A stretch of DNA of 64,000 nt from Heterocephalus glaber. Its lineage: Eukaryota > Chordata > Mammalia > Rodentia > Bathyergidae. Under the pieces are notes generated by a model. It saw only the letters and a program-made list of their open reading frames with translations, was not told the DNA's origin and made no database searches. A program made the position numbers and the translations under genes. The stretch covers positions 26,656,385 to 26,720,384 of the forward strand of contig NW_004624751.1 of assembly GCF_000247695.1 (NCBI RefSeq). Reading direction: 5' to 3'. Below are positions 13,041-25,860 of the stretch, in pieces. The number at the start of each line of letters is the position of its first letter. Position 1 is the first letter of the stretch.

Positions 13041-13945
13041 GACAGGTTCTGTTTAATCTTTTACAAAAAATCATGGTATAGTGTAAAGAATATGGGTCAG
13101 GTGTAAAAATAGTAAGGCCTGATAAGGAACTATGGCAATATGATTTGCAGTGGGATATGAGAAAAGGAACAGAGGTAGGGGTGGACTTCCAGGCCTTTGG
13201 TTGAGTCATTTAGCAAATAGTGCTCTTTACTTGGACAGGAAGAGTGAGGTTGGGAAAGGAATTCCCTTTTGCGTGTGTTCAGTTTCACATGCCTGTTTCT
13301 GATTGGAGAGCTTGAGATGTAAGTAGGACAAGTGAGCCTAGGGCTCAGAAAGAAGGGTTTGGAAAAGTAAATTTGAGATGCTTTTGGATAGAGGAGGTGT
13401 TTAATGCTGTGGACTGCCATGAATCATCATGGGTGAGAGCCGAAACATAAGCAAGGATGGAAGATAGAGCAATTCAGCCTTTGGAGATTAGAAAGAGAAG
13501 AAAGATCCAGTAAAGTGGGACCCATGTGCTGTGAAGAAAATAAGAGAAGCTTCAAGTGAAGGCAAGTGAGTAATGTTTTCGGGAAGGATTTGTCAATATC
13601 ATCGAATGCTTCTTGGTGCTGAATTCAATGAGGACTGAGTTTGGTGGACTAGGCCAGAGAGTTCATCAGTGACACTGAGAAGTTCATGTCAGTAGAGTGA
13701 GAGGACAAAAGACTGAAGTGAGCTCTTATTCAGATGGGAGGGGAAGGAAATGGGAGTCTGAAAATCTACACATCTCTCTTGGAGTGGTTTCATTGTAATG
13801 AGTTGTAGACATGGGGATGATAGTTCGCAAAGCATTTTGCACTCTGGGGAGAGTTTCAAAGGTGGGAGATAGCACATAGCCTAATTGTGTGCTGTCAAGA
13901 ATTACCCAGTAGACAGTTGAAAATAGCTACGGTAGTTCTATAGAG

Positions 13946-14021
13946 CAATAATGGCAAACCTTTTAGAGCTTTCAGTGATATAGCCTGCTGCAGCACACAT
14001 TCCATAGATTCAGCACCACTG
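13946..14021. mobile_element. 76-bp hAT-like MITE
   Basis: A 76-bp unit starting CAATAATGGCAAACC and ending ..CACCACTG. It is bounded by identical 8-base copies of CTATAGAG (13938-13945 and 14022-14029), the target-site duplication length expected for hAT elements. The ends are degenerate inverted repeats of the CAGTGATGGC-type terminus. It has no coding capacity. Confidence 0.65.
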
Positions 14022-17000
14022 CTATAGAGGGAAGAATTAGAAGCTGAGTCCATTAAGTTCTTCATTGCACATTATTGTTTATATTATACTGTGGAGTAAT
14101 GTATATTTTACAGTAATTAATTTTATTTCTAAAGTCAAATTGGAAAAAGATACATAATGAAAAAAGAAAGAAAATATCAAAGCAAAAGATAGTGATCTAG
14201 GATTGACAAATGTAAAACATATAAAGTAAAATTGGTTCCATTGACAATTACAAATACAGAAACAAGATACTGATATCTGGGATAAACAATGGAAAGCAAA
14301 TAAAAGATAAGTACAATTGGGTTCTACTGCTAATTGTGAAAGTGATGCCAGAATAATATAAATAAAGATCAGATACTTCTCATTCATTTAGTAGAATGCA
14401 CAGACTAATTAAAACAGCAAAATAATTTGTAATAAATTTGTAGTAATCTTTGAAAGGGATATAAAAAATAGTTTCATATTAATTTTAGAAACTCAAAATA
14501 CATAAAGATTTATGCTATAACTAGTTTCAGAAAATCCAGTCAAAGAGCTTAAAATATTTGGAATTATCACTTCCATCTCATATGTGAGCTGATCATTTGT
14601 ACATGTAGTTGAAGAGACAGGTAACTTTGATACTTAGGATGAGACAAAGATGTGAGGAATTAGTGGTTTTGGAACTGTCAGGGCCTGAAAAGACCTGGTA
14701 CAGCCGGGTGAGTGTTTCACTGTTGTCCAGTTTTCGTCCCTAACCACTTTCCTTTTCTTCATCATTAGCCTATGCAGATGGCCTGTCATTTCTCTTTTCT
14801 ATCATTATCTTCTCCTTAACCACCCATTGTCCAGTAGTGAAATAGATTTATCTAAAGGTAAAGACCCTAGCTTCAGTTTCCTGTGCAACCATATTTTCTT
14901 TATGCAGATGTGATGGGAGCAGCTGAGTTCACCAGAATTATACAATACATGTTTATTCCATTAAAAGCTTTTACTGGAATAGTGTTATATTTGGTAAATA
15001 CCTTACTATAAATCCTTAGTACATTGTTCCTTATTTAAAACAATTGTATGAGTAGGTCTTTGAATATAAAGTACTTTGTTTTCCTAAAATATCTAAGAAC
15101 ATGTTGATTCAGCTGTTTAAAAACCAACCCAACTTAGGTGTGAAATTTCTTTGTTCTCTCATTTGAAAGAGTGTTGCTTTCTTGTTCTATTTAGATATAG
15201 ACATTCAGTGAAGAACCCTCCAAAAATATACCTTGTTTTCATAGCACCCATTCAGGAGTTTCAAAGGGGTGTGGCCAATATAGTTTTCTTCCTGCAGGCT
15301 GTTGCCTTTCTCAGCAGCCTACAGGAAGAAGCCACAAGTGTATTTTTAGTCTCATGCCACTTATCTTTGCAAAAGGAAATACGGCCATCACAGTGATTGC
15401 TGCACAGCTTGCTGGAAAGTATGACCCTGGCTCCTGAACCATTAAACGTGCTGGAAGTTTGCTCCCGTGATATTCTTCATTTCAGAGTTCTTGATTTCAT
15501 TAATTTCCTTCTGCCGTCAGATTTCCCACAAGTTGATTGTGATGTCTTGTTATTTCAGGTCGTGGTTCTTGTCACAGACCCACTCCTTCTGTCCACCTTA
15601 CACATGACTGTCCTCTTTTAGCTCACCGTTGGGTAGGATCCTGGTGTCATCTGTCCATATGACCAAAATAGTCCTGGGCAGCCGACCTATGCTTATATGT
15701 ACAGTTGTCTTGGCTTCTTGTGTGACTGAGCTACCATCTCTTCTCTTGCTAATTTTCTTCTATTTATTCTTATGTGTGGTACTTGTTAAGTACAGACCAA
15801 TACTTTAATTCTAAATGTGTTTTTTTACCAAAAAACCGTACAGTTACCTATGTTCTTTATTTTTTTGAACTTTGGTAATTAGGAAATGAGCCTAAAGTGT
15901 TTCTATACTTGGTTTATTACTCTAAAATAATAGATTTTGATAAGAAGCTGTGTTTCACTTATTACTGTGAAACAAAGATAGCTTATTAAATAGAGAAGGC
16001 AGGCAGCCTATATTTATGGAAAATTTAATTTTAACTAAGTTCAGAATGCTTTATTTTGTAGATAAATTCGGTGATTTGTTATTTGTTTGTACCTGATTTT
16101 CAGTATGGAATAGAAACTTATTTGTATTTTCTCACTTTTGGTCATGCAATGAGGTTGAATATATTCCATAAAAAAACTGACCTCTTGTGCTCTTGCTTAT
16201 CTGAAATATCTACAATCTGTAGATTCCACCACTTCATGTGGCATAGACTGGCTGAATTCTAAGATTAAATAAAATAACTGGCTCAAAGAGGAAATAGAAG
16301 CTCTCTGTATTATTGTAAGAGAATTAGCAGAAAAGAGAAAACTGCAGGTAAGCTCCTCACAGACTGTTAAATGCCAGTGGATGAGTTTGGTTGGCTCCTC
16401 ACCATGTGAGTTAAATAATAAATGCAAGTAAAAAGGGAAAAAGAAGACAAAAAGTATTTTGGATATCTAGGACAGTCCTCTTTCAGTGATAGATGTATTA
16501 AGGAAGTGAAGATAGAGACAAATCTATTTACTAGGAAAAGTAGCTAAAGGCAGAGGCTAACAGAATAGTTTGCTCATTCATTTTAAAGCAGTGTTAAGAA
16601 CTACTAAATAAAATAACCTTACATTACCATTTTTATTTGTTAGAACAAGTTACTCCAGTAGCAAAGACACCTAACTTATGTTTAAATAGATTTCTCCATG
16701 AGTGTTATGTTTCATTAATATAGTATTCTAATGTAGCTTTCATAATCACTTTTCACCACACCTGAAAAGCTCCCTTTGATATTTAGTACACAGGATGTTA
16801 TATACTGGACTTTTATGTATAGTATCTTTCATTTCCTTTGTGAATACTTCTAAAAAATATTTGTTCTTTTGGAATAATGTTCTTAAACATAATTTGATAT
16901 AGCCCTGGTACTGTTATGCAACATGGGAATTCTTATTTTACATATTAGATTGCAGTTTTTCATAGAATTATTTTGATAGTATTTGGGCATCTCTACTGAT

Positions 17001-17750
17001 ACATAAAAGTAGGAACAAATTAAAGAAGGAACAATATAAGATCCAACAGGGAAACTGAGTTTTAGAATCACTGCCGGCACTGTTTTAAATTAGCCTTTTA
17101 ATAATTTATATCTCGGAGGCAGTGTTTTCTGTTTTTTCTTATTCCCTTAATAATTCTTTTCTGTTGCAAACTCTGTTACTATTTTCTTAGCTCTTTCACT
17201 GTAGTTTCCATTGTTAATGCAGAATTGATTAATTGGTATTCTGCTTTGTAGTCTTTAGAAAATACTTAATTGATATTTGTCTGTCTAGTAAATAAAAGAG
17301 AAATTACCAATTTACAGAGTAACAATCACATACTCAATTCTTTTTCTAGATACTTTTACCTAGGGTGAAATAGTACTTTGATTACTGACCATTTGTTTGT
17401 GTTTTTCATGATTAGGCACCATCATCACCCTTTTTTCTCCTAATAATTAGTTCATTCATTCAGTAAATGTTGTATGAACCAGTTAGGGCCAGAAATGTCC
17501 TTAACTCCCAGCAACAGTAATTTAAAGAAAAGTAATTCTTAAACGCCAGCTGTAGTCTATAATGCACTGCAATAATATTATACATTGTGGGTCATTTCCT
17601 GTGAAACTAGTTTAGTAGCTCACAGTCAGCAGTTTTAAAGAGATGAAACAGAATGGAGATTTAAAAACATCTTAGGCCCTCACCAAAATAAGTGTTACTT
17701 CATAAAACTTGTGGATTATTCTGTTATTTACATACCTGCAAATGTAAAGC

Positions 17751-17784
<34 letters not shown>

Positions 17785-17814
17785 CGCGTGCGTGCGCACA
17801 TGCGTGCATATGCG
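17751..17814. repeat. (TG)n(CG)n alternating purine-pyrimidine tract
   Basis: 64 consecutive bases alternate pyrimidine/purine without a break: a TG run, then CGCGCGCGCGCG (17777-17788), then mixed TGCGTGCGCACATGCG. It is a microsatellite with strong left-handed (Z) DNA potential. Confidence 0.95.
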
Positions 17815-18177
17815 GCATACTAGCTGGCTCTTGATAAAGTATATGTTTTACTGTGGTTCCATCCAGAAAATTTGAAAGAAACTCACGGGAAATTTTCCAG
17901 TTTTACTTGGCTCCTTCCTTTTTCCCTTTTTCTTTCTGCACTTCCCTCTCAGGCTACACACCTTGGCTCTACCTCCTTTTCTCTGCCCTCCATTTCCCTT
18001 CTATTTTTGTATCTTCTTTTTTAGTTGTCCTTCTTTATCTCCCTTCATCCTTCACTATGCTTTTGCTGAATTTTGATTGTTCTTGCTCTCCATATCTAAC
18101 CAAATCACCTATCCTAAATCACCTATGCCTATCATACATTATGGAATTAGGACACTTAGAAAATGACAACATTGTTA

Positions 18178-18192
18178 CTGCCATCTAGTGGA
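18178..18192. promoter_or_regulatory. CTCF-like motif candidate
   Basis: CTGCCATCTAGTGGA matches the conserved CTCF-like core CCATCTAGTGG. A single motif, so occupancy is only inferred. Confidence 0.3.
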
Positions 18193-18954
18193 GAATTTTG
18201 GAGCAACGAGAACGGACCAACTACGAACTGTATGTAATACAGTTATTTATTTTTTTCTAGAATTGTCCCTGGATTTCCCCAACCAATGAATATAGTCCTA
18301 AGAAATACTCAAACCTTAATTTGAAACTTATTTTATCTACTTTGCTTTTAAAGCCCTAGTACTGTATATGAATTTCTTTATGTTTAATTTGATCCAGAAA
18401 GAAAAATCATGTCTTCTACCCCTTCATCCCACTTCCTGCCCTGTACATTTCAGCATTGGCTCTAAATAAAATGCTACTTTCTGTGTATGTGTACAGTGTT
18501 TTTTTAAACTATGGATTATATTTGTAGGCTAAATGGAAACATATGCTTGCCAACTTGTGTGCTGTTAGCAGGTTTCACGGACAGCTGAGCCCACTGAGCA
18601 AAGAAACCAGTGTTCTAGAATGTTATAGAGTAAAATACAATTAAAATAGAAAGTTATATCTCAAGACAGCAAAAATTCAAAAGGACAAACTGTAAAAGAA
18701 TTTGGTGAACCTGGGAGAATTGGGATAGCCCTTGGAGAATTCATGAGAGAGGAACTGCTTCCTTACTAGTTAGGAGCTTACTTCAGTAGAAACGGTAGGA
18801 GTTGAAAGGTAGTCCTGTAACATGGGTGTCAGACTTTCTTGAGGATAGAAAGACCTAGCAGGACTTGGGTGACCTATGATAAGAATAAGCTCTGCTATTA
18901 ATGACAAATGTAGTTGTTCATGTGTTTTATACTATTATAAATTATCACTCTTAC

Positions 18955-19345
18955 TTTTCTCTTTGCTGATACAAAATATCCGATATTCAAAATTAAACAA
19001 GGAAAAGTTTATTTGACTCACAGGTTATAGAGATTTCAGTCCATGATGGGCTGGCTCCAAGGCAGGGTGGCATTGTAGAGGAGAAACAGTTCATGATGGG
19101 CAGAAGACAGAAGGCAAAAGGCACAAAGCTGTGATAATAGCAGCTTCTTTCTGCCCCTTTTATATTCTGTCCAGGCTGCTGGGCTTAGGGCGGGTGCCAA
19201 ACCAAGCAGTGGACTAATTTAGTAATCACACAACCTTAATCCTAGCATCACACATTCTATATCCAGCCACCTCTGAAAAAGCCCCAGCTGTGTCTGCATG
19301 AGGCTTTAGGGGGTGCATCTAGACACAAGCCACAGCATATTCCTG
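18955..19345. mobile_element. MaLR-like LTR repeat
   Basis: Contains 'TTTATTTGACTCACAGGTT', 'TCAGTCCATGATGGGCTGGC' and a downstream part ('gcaccctaaa'-type end) typical of a mammalian interspersed LTR. It shares this block with the repeat at 55.37-55.69 kb. There is no internal coding region. Family name not assigned. Confidence 0.5.
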
Positions 19346-19439
19346 TAGTACAGTAGGCTGGGTGGGGTGTCTACCAAAATTATTCACTGAAATTTAAACT
19401 TCATGAAAGTACCGTTAGAGCTTTATTAGGTGCTATTTC

Positions 19440-19505
19440 ATTAATGTTGTGTATGATACCAGGAAATGCTCAGTAAATATTTATTGAATGAAGAGCGAGA
19501 TTAAA
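19440..19505 (+). mobile_element. L2-like 3' end remnant
   Basis: GCTCAGTAAATATTTATTGA followed by ATGAAG resembles the extreme 3' end of L2. Short. Confidence 0.45.
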
Positions 19506-22009
19506 AAATGAGTGAATTAGTATACCCAGCAGTGGTGGTGTTTTATATGATGTATTTGGGAATATTGTGGCAGATGTTGATCTGTGGTCCTAAACTAAAC
19601 AAAAAAGACTCCCTTGTACTCTAAAGTAGGAAGTGCCACAACATAAAAGCCAGCAAGGTTCCTATCATTTCTCCATGCCTTTTACATGTTATACCAGATA
19701 TGTCTCACGTCCCAGCCACGTTCCATAGCTTTTCATGGTGACAAGCTACCAGGTTAAAAAAAAAAAGGTATGTGTGTGAGGTCTTCCTTTGCTTTAATGA
19801 ATTATAAGGCTTTTCATACACATACACAGCTCTTACTGCTTTGACCAGTGCCTCACTTGCAGTAAACACACTTGAATGTTTACAGAATTAATGAATACCA
19901 TTCGCAAAGCTGTTACTGCTTTATTCAATGAGCTATTCGTACTTCCATGGTGTTCTTGACTATGTATTATTTCTGCTGTTTCCCAAGTTTGCTCTATTTC
20001 ATACTACTTAATATTTTCAAATAATGTTTGGTGGCCCATTATAGATTCTTGATAATGATTTAGGTCTTAATAGTTTCTGGAGTTGAGGCCCTGCAAGTAA
20101 AAAATATTCTATAACTTCCAAACCAGTATGAATAGAAAGATAGTGCTTTATGAAAATTATGGTCAGTTCTTATTTATACTTTTACTCTCATCTGAAATAT
20201 TTTACCTATGAACATAGGATGAATTATGGCTTTGGTTGGATCTAAGCAGTTAGTAGAGTCAGCTAGGTTTGTTGTATAATAGTAATTTCGGTTTCATCAC
20301 CCAGTCAGGGTGAAACAAATTATAACTCCTACCCTACTGCAGTTAACCGCATCAGCGTCGCAGTCCAATCAAAATTGGAAAACAGTGGAGTATGAATAAT
20401 CCCACTATAAATTGTAATAAAAATTACCCCTCCAGACTCTATATTCCCTCCATTAAGTTCATAGATACTTTCTCTTTGTACATAAAGTTTTATGAAATAA
20501 ATCGAGCGGTTCTCCTGTCCTTACCAGAGACCAAGCTGTTTTGATTTAAAAGCTGATAATGGTACAATCAGTTTTTGGTTTTTGCAGTGCGTGTTAAAAG
20601 CATAAATTATATTTAACTAACCTAAGTAGAAGGAAAATGCTACTTCTATTTGTACTACATGGTTAAATGTCTCTTTGTGAGAAAGAATAAATGATGTATT
20701 CAGCGTCATGGGCCCATTTGTTACATCCATAAAACAAAGATTTGATTTCTCTCCCCAGGTCTGTAAACTTCAAGGTGTGTTTAAGTAAACCTAGGCTCAG
20801 AAAATAGCTTTTTGTGAATTGTTTCAAATCTTTCTGTGTTTAGAAGAAATTGTCAATTTCTCGATTGGTTTTTTTGTCTCTGTATTAAACCCAAAGGCTC
20901 CCTGATCATCTCCAGCGTGGCATCTATCAGAGTGAATGTTTTAAATCAGTCCTTCTAAACACAGGGACCTTTTAAACAGAGGAAACCTTCTAGAGACCTA
21001 GCTAATAAATCCTTCAAGAATGTGGAAAAAACTCTAGAGGAAGTTGTAAATTATAATGAAGGTACACTACGTGACATTTGAGGTAAAAGTTGAAGAAGCA
21101 TATTGCTCAGAATAGGTAGGACTATTCCAGACCAGAAGAAAGTGAACAATGAGAGCAGAGAATGGAGGGTGCATAAAGAATGAAGAACAGCATAGTTTTA
21201 TTGAAATGTTGGCTGGGATGTATTCTCACATAACAGAGCACATGTGATCTAATACATACATTGCATGTGTGATGTGGACTGTACATTACTTACAGGAAAG
21301 GGCCTAAGATCTTCCCTTGCAGAGTCTTTTATTTTTTAGATTTATTTCTTATGCTCTTTGTGAATATGATTTTTTCCAAGTGTGCACAGATTAATAATTG
21401 CAAATAGAAACAGCCAAGGTAAAATAAGTGAAAGGAATGTTTCTCAGTTTTTATTTTTATAATGTGGGTCTTCTAAAATGTTTTCTCAGTAGATTTTTAT
21501 GTATTCTCATTTGCCACAAAAATTTGGTACCATTTCACTTTCTGTAGTTTTCTTTGCTAAAAATAAAAATGAAAAAGTAAATAGCCCTAAGAAGTTTACA
21601 TTACCAGTCTACAGACATTTGATAACATGATCCTCATGTGGTAACCCCTTACACACAATGGGAAAATTCCCTTTTCTTTAGGGACACTAAAGGCAAAAAG
21701 TGGCAGCCAACAAAGATGTCAAAATTATTATTAAAATAAGGACTTGAATAATCACAGCCAGATCTTTCCAGATGGAAGCAAATAGGCTTACACAGCTCTT
21801 CAGTCCTTGGAGATAATACTTTATTACAGCATAATAATTGCTTTTGAAATAATGACTATTAGTAATGAAAGAAAGGTTAAATTATTTCCCTCTATTTGAA
21901 TAAGGCTGCAAAATATGAAATAAATCTTACAAAGATATTTATTAAAACCATCTAAATAACTAACTTTACTGAATGCCTACATATTCTTTGTGCTTTACAT
22001 GTTATTGTT

Positions 22010-22120
22010 AAGCCCTGAAATAACCAACTTGCAGTCATTATCGACAAGAGAACTGAGATTTGTGTAACGTTCTGTACTTCTTAAATGCAGAGCTAAAAAG
22101 TGGTAGAGCCTTGAATTAAA
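22010..22120 (-). mobile_element. MIR-like fragment
   Basis: The order 'gtcattatcgacaagagaactgagatt', then 'agagctaaaaagtggtagagcc' matches reverse-complement MIR (fill-in of 'gaggaaactgaggct' and 'gtggcagagcc'). Diverged. Confidence 0.45.
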
Positions 22121-23399
22121 TAAAATCTTTAAAATACTTCCAAAGGCATTTTTTAGTATTTAGAATTAATGATGAAATGTTAGAGAATTTGTCAGTATTA
22201 AATATCTCAACTCTATATTGCCTCAAATTAGTATAGTATTATATTTTTAGTTCATTTTTGTTAAGGTTTAAAATTTATTAAATATGAAATTTATGCTTAT
22301 AAAATTAAGTGTATATATGTTTATAAATTATGTTACCTAATTTCATGTAGCTAAGTGTTACATAATAGTAAGATCTTATGTATTTCTATTTCTGCAACAT
22401 TTTTCAGCATGGAAAACAACAGCTTCAAGCTGTAGGTTAACATTTTTAGGTGTAGGGAAATTTGGTCAAATATGGTTCACTGAGTTTCAGAGATAGACAT
22501 CTGTGTCATTTTTAGACATATCTGGTCCCTGCCTGCAGCTCTTTTGAGCAGGAAATTGGTTACAAAGACACATAGAACACAGACGTGGCTGTTCTATCTT
22601 GCCTTGTTTTAATAGTGTTATTTTCTGAAAAACATAAGGGCAAAACACAAAATAAAGACACAGCTAACATTTATTATTACTGTTATAATTATGTTTATTT
22701 TTCTTAGATTAATGAGTTCAATAAAATTCTTAGCACTAGCCAATAGCTAATAATCATTATAACATTACAGTCTTAGAATTATCCTAGCTTATATAGCAGA
22801 TGTTCAAAAATGCTTTCTTTGAAATTGGAAAGTAAATTTTAAAAAAAGGTGTATGTTTGGTTAAGGAGAATAGCTTTATAGTAAGAGCTGGAAATTTTCA
22901 GTTTTTATTTCAGTATCTTTTCTGTATTTTTGTAGATTTTGCTATTTATTAAGCTCGTCGAAGAGTAAAATACCTTGCATGCTGTCCAAAATGTACTGGC
23001 ATGATAATATGTGGTGATACTTACTACTGTATTCCCAAAGTTTTGATTTTAATGGAACATACTCCATTTATCATCTAATAAATGAGTGGTAGCTGGTGAT
23101 GCACTGTTTGGTGGCATTATTGTGCCCATTGGTATAATCTGCAGTAATCAAGGTAGTATAACCTCCAATTATGTGTTTTATTATCTCATATCTACCTTGC
23201 AACTAATTCAACTGTTAAAAGGCCCGGGCTTTTAAATTTTTTCTTCTTTGGCCAATTGTGATCATTTTTAATGTTAATCACCATAAGCCTCAGTGCTTAA
23301 AAGTAAACCTCTTTCTGTGATAGTATTGTTTAATTATGTATTTTTAATTAGTACAAGTTTGCCATACATAGTGATTACATTTATCATGGGGAATTTGTT

Positions 23400-23575
23400 C
23401 ATGTACATAACACACCTCAATTCTTTTCTCTCCCCTTCCTCTCCAGTCCCTCCTTTCTCCCTCCAACTCTTAATCTCCTTCCCATTTAAAAAATCTCTTA
23501 TTTCCATTTTTTTCTTTGATTCTCTTTTTAAGAAATCCTTTTCTGCTTCCTTTCCTCCCCATTCATCTCTTGTCT
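23400..23575. repeat. Polypyrimidine tract
   Basis: About 175 bases are almost all C/T on the plus strand (CTCTCCCCTTCCTCTCCAGT and onward). This may be a minus-strand purine-rich part of a repeat, but I could not assign it. The open frames across both strands here are low-complexity artefacts. Confidence 0.7.
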
Positions 23576-25424
23576 GAAAGATAAGTAGTTTTAACTGTAT
23601 TATTTTGCATGATCTGCTATAAATAGAAGATTGCAACTTTTTCCATTTACAGATCCAAATAAGCCACTGAATGGTTATTAACTATTTTTTAGTGGTATGC
23701 TGTGTTTTATAATTATGATAAACACTGAGAATGTAATCATCCTTAATGGCAAGAGCATACCATTCCCAGATGCAGACTTGAGTTGTAAACATTATTTATT
23801 TATTCCATACCTTATTCCAAGAAAGATACAAGGAACATCAACCTCACTATTATTGTTCAGTCAGTAATTCAACTGTAAATTATATGGATATTATTGTTCA
23901 GCCAGTTTATGTAGAGAGGCCTTCTGTATTTGTAAGGTTCATAATACAATCAATGTCTGGGCATGTTAGAATATACTAAAATTAGAACTTCATACTATAC
24001 CTTCTTTAGGCATGCAACTGTAAATGTAGGTCACATGTACACATAAAGATGTATATATGTGGACATATGTGTATATTCATATAAATTAATACCTTTATAA
24101 GAAACTTGTATCTTATAAATGAAAGAAATTAATTGGTTTATAAACTAGAATTTTATACCATATGTTGCACCATTTAAATAAGAGTCTTCATGTTTGCTGT
24201 TTAAACAAATGTGATGATTGTAGTACCAGTCCATTTTCTTGTTGCTCCCTGATTCGTCAAACTGGATAAAATTTAAACTACTAGATTGAAAAACTAAGAA
24301 TTAAAAATATCCTTTAATTTCATTACTTGCCTTTTGCCTTTCCCAGGAATACTGCAGCATATTCCTTTCCATTCACTTACTTGTTCCATTAATACACATT
24401 CCTCATTTTGCCACATATACAGTATACAGACCATACCCACAACAAGCCACAGACTGAACCAAAAATATCTGTAATGAGGCAAGTTATGCAATACAGATGA
24501 GCACAGCCCGACAGAGATGGACTCCTGGGAAAGAAGCAGTAAACTCAGTCGTTGGGAGGAAGTGGTTGCACTTCAGGAGAAGGCTGCTTCTCACAGGAAA
24601 GGCTTGTGTATTTATTTATATTACTCAGGTTGACATGGGGAAGGAAGCTCATGTTTTAAAATGCAAGTCTTGGAAACATCAAAGAGCATAGTGTGTCCTG
24701 GTTCTGATGGAAGTAGGTTTTTACAAGCAGATAGGTTGATATGATTCAAATGAAGAGTATTTATAAGAAATGCAAACGAGGCAAAAAAGGGATATTCCTG
24801 GGTTCAGTTTCCACAGGCATCGTGTGCCAAGCTAAGAAGTTTATATTTCCTGAGAGCTACAGACAGAAAGTTAGAAGTAGATAGGAGTTAACATGAAATC
24901 TGTGGGCCAAAAGATGAATGTAGTGAAAAACACAGAAAAAGAGACAAATTGGAATGCTATTTCTGAAGCCATTGGAGAGCTTAAGGGTTCAGCCAGAGTT
25001 GGTATCAATAGAAATGTGATAGAACTTACTGGCCAAAGTGAATTTTAAGGATGGAGAAAAAGAAGTATGTAGACTATTTCCTTGGTTCTTGTTTTGCAAG
25101 CTGAAACATGTTGAGAATGTTCAGTGGAAAATATTTCAATTGAAAGATTATATTGAGAATTTAACCCATAAAATAACATGAGTAGAAAAGTTGACAAAGC
25201 AAGAAATAAAATTGAAGAGATGTCATTTGAAATATTCCAAAATATATCTTAAAATACATCTATAAAAAAAGGAATGTATTCAGAGAGATGTCCAGAAATT
25301 TGAAGAAATTAAGGGAGCTCATGAATCTCAGAATATACACAAATTAAGTAAAAAAAGTACATCTGTGGTCACAGAACAGTGAAATTGTCAAGTATGATAC
25401 ATAAAGTCTCAAAGGATTATAAAA

Positions 25425-25860
25425 TGGAGTACTACTCAGCCATAAAAAATGAGAAATTAGAGACATTTATAGCTAAGTGGATGCACATTGAGGCGATACT
25501 CTTAAGTGAAATAAATAGGACACACATGTATAAATACCGAATAGTTTCTCTGGTGTGAGAAACTGAAAGTGTAAATAAGATCTAAAATGTATAATAGGTA
25601 ATGTGAAATAGGAAGAAAAGGGGCAAAGGGGAAGGAAGTGGGAGGGCTAGGGGAAAGGATAGAAGGGAATGGGATTAATATGAGAAAATGGAAAAATAGG
25701 AACAAAATCTTTGTAAATAGGGAGGAATGGAGGGGTTGAAGGGAGGCCTGGGCAAGGGTGAAAAATAAGAACCAAGTGAGACTATGTAAAGGTGCAAATT
25801 TCCAATGATGAATGTCATTATATTGTATACCTAAAATGTACCAATGATTACAATGAATAA
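25425..25860 (+). mobile_element. L1 3' end, first 3'UTR unit
   Basis: Starts with the L1 sentence GGAGTACTACTCAGCCATAA, continues through 'cttaagtgaaataaatagga' and a G/A-rich tract, and ends 'gtacctaaaatgtaccaatg'. It lacks the poly(A) signal and tail that the following unit has. Only the 3' end is present, with no ORF. Confidence 0.8.

Noticed and set aside
12778..13209. Minus-strand open frame of 143 codons
   Set aside because: It overlaps an L2-like fragment and lacks any known domain; a degenerate LINE remnant fits better.
15130..15700. Possible processed pseudogene on the minus strand
   Set aside because: The sequence looks less AT-rich and exon-like, but I found no poly(A) tail, no duplication and no protein I recognise; translation has several stops.
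23293..23636. Open frames on both strands around 23.3-23.6 kb
   Set aside because: Both come from one polypyrimidine tract and give low-complexity peptides.
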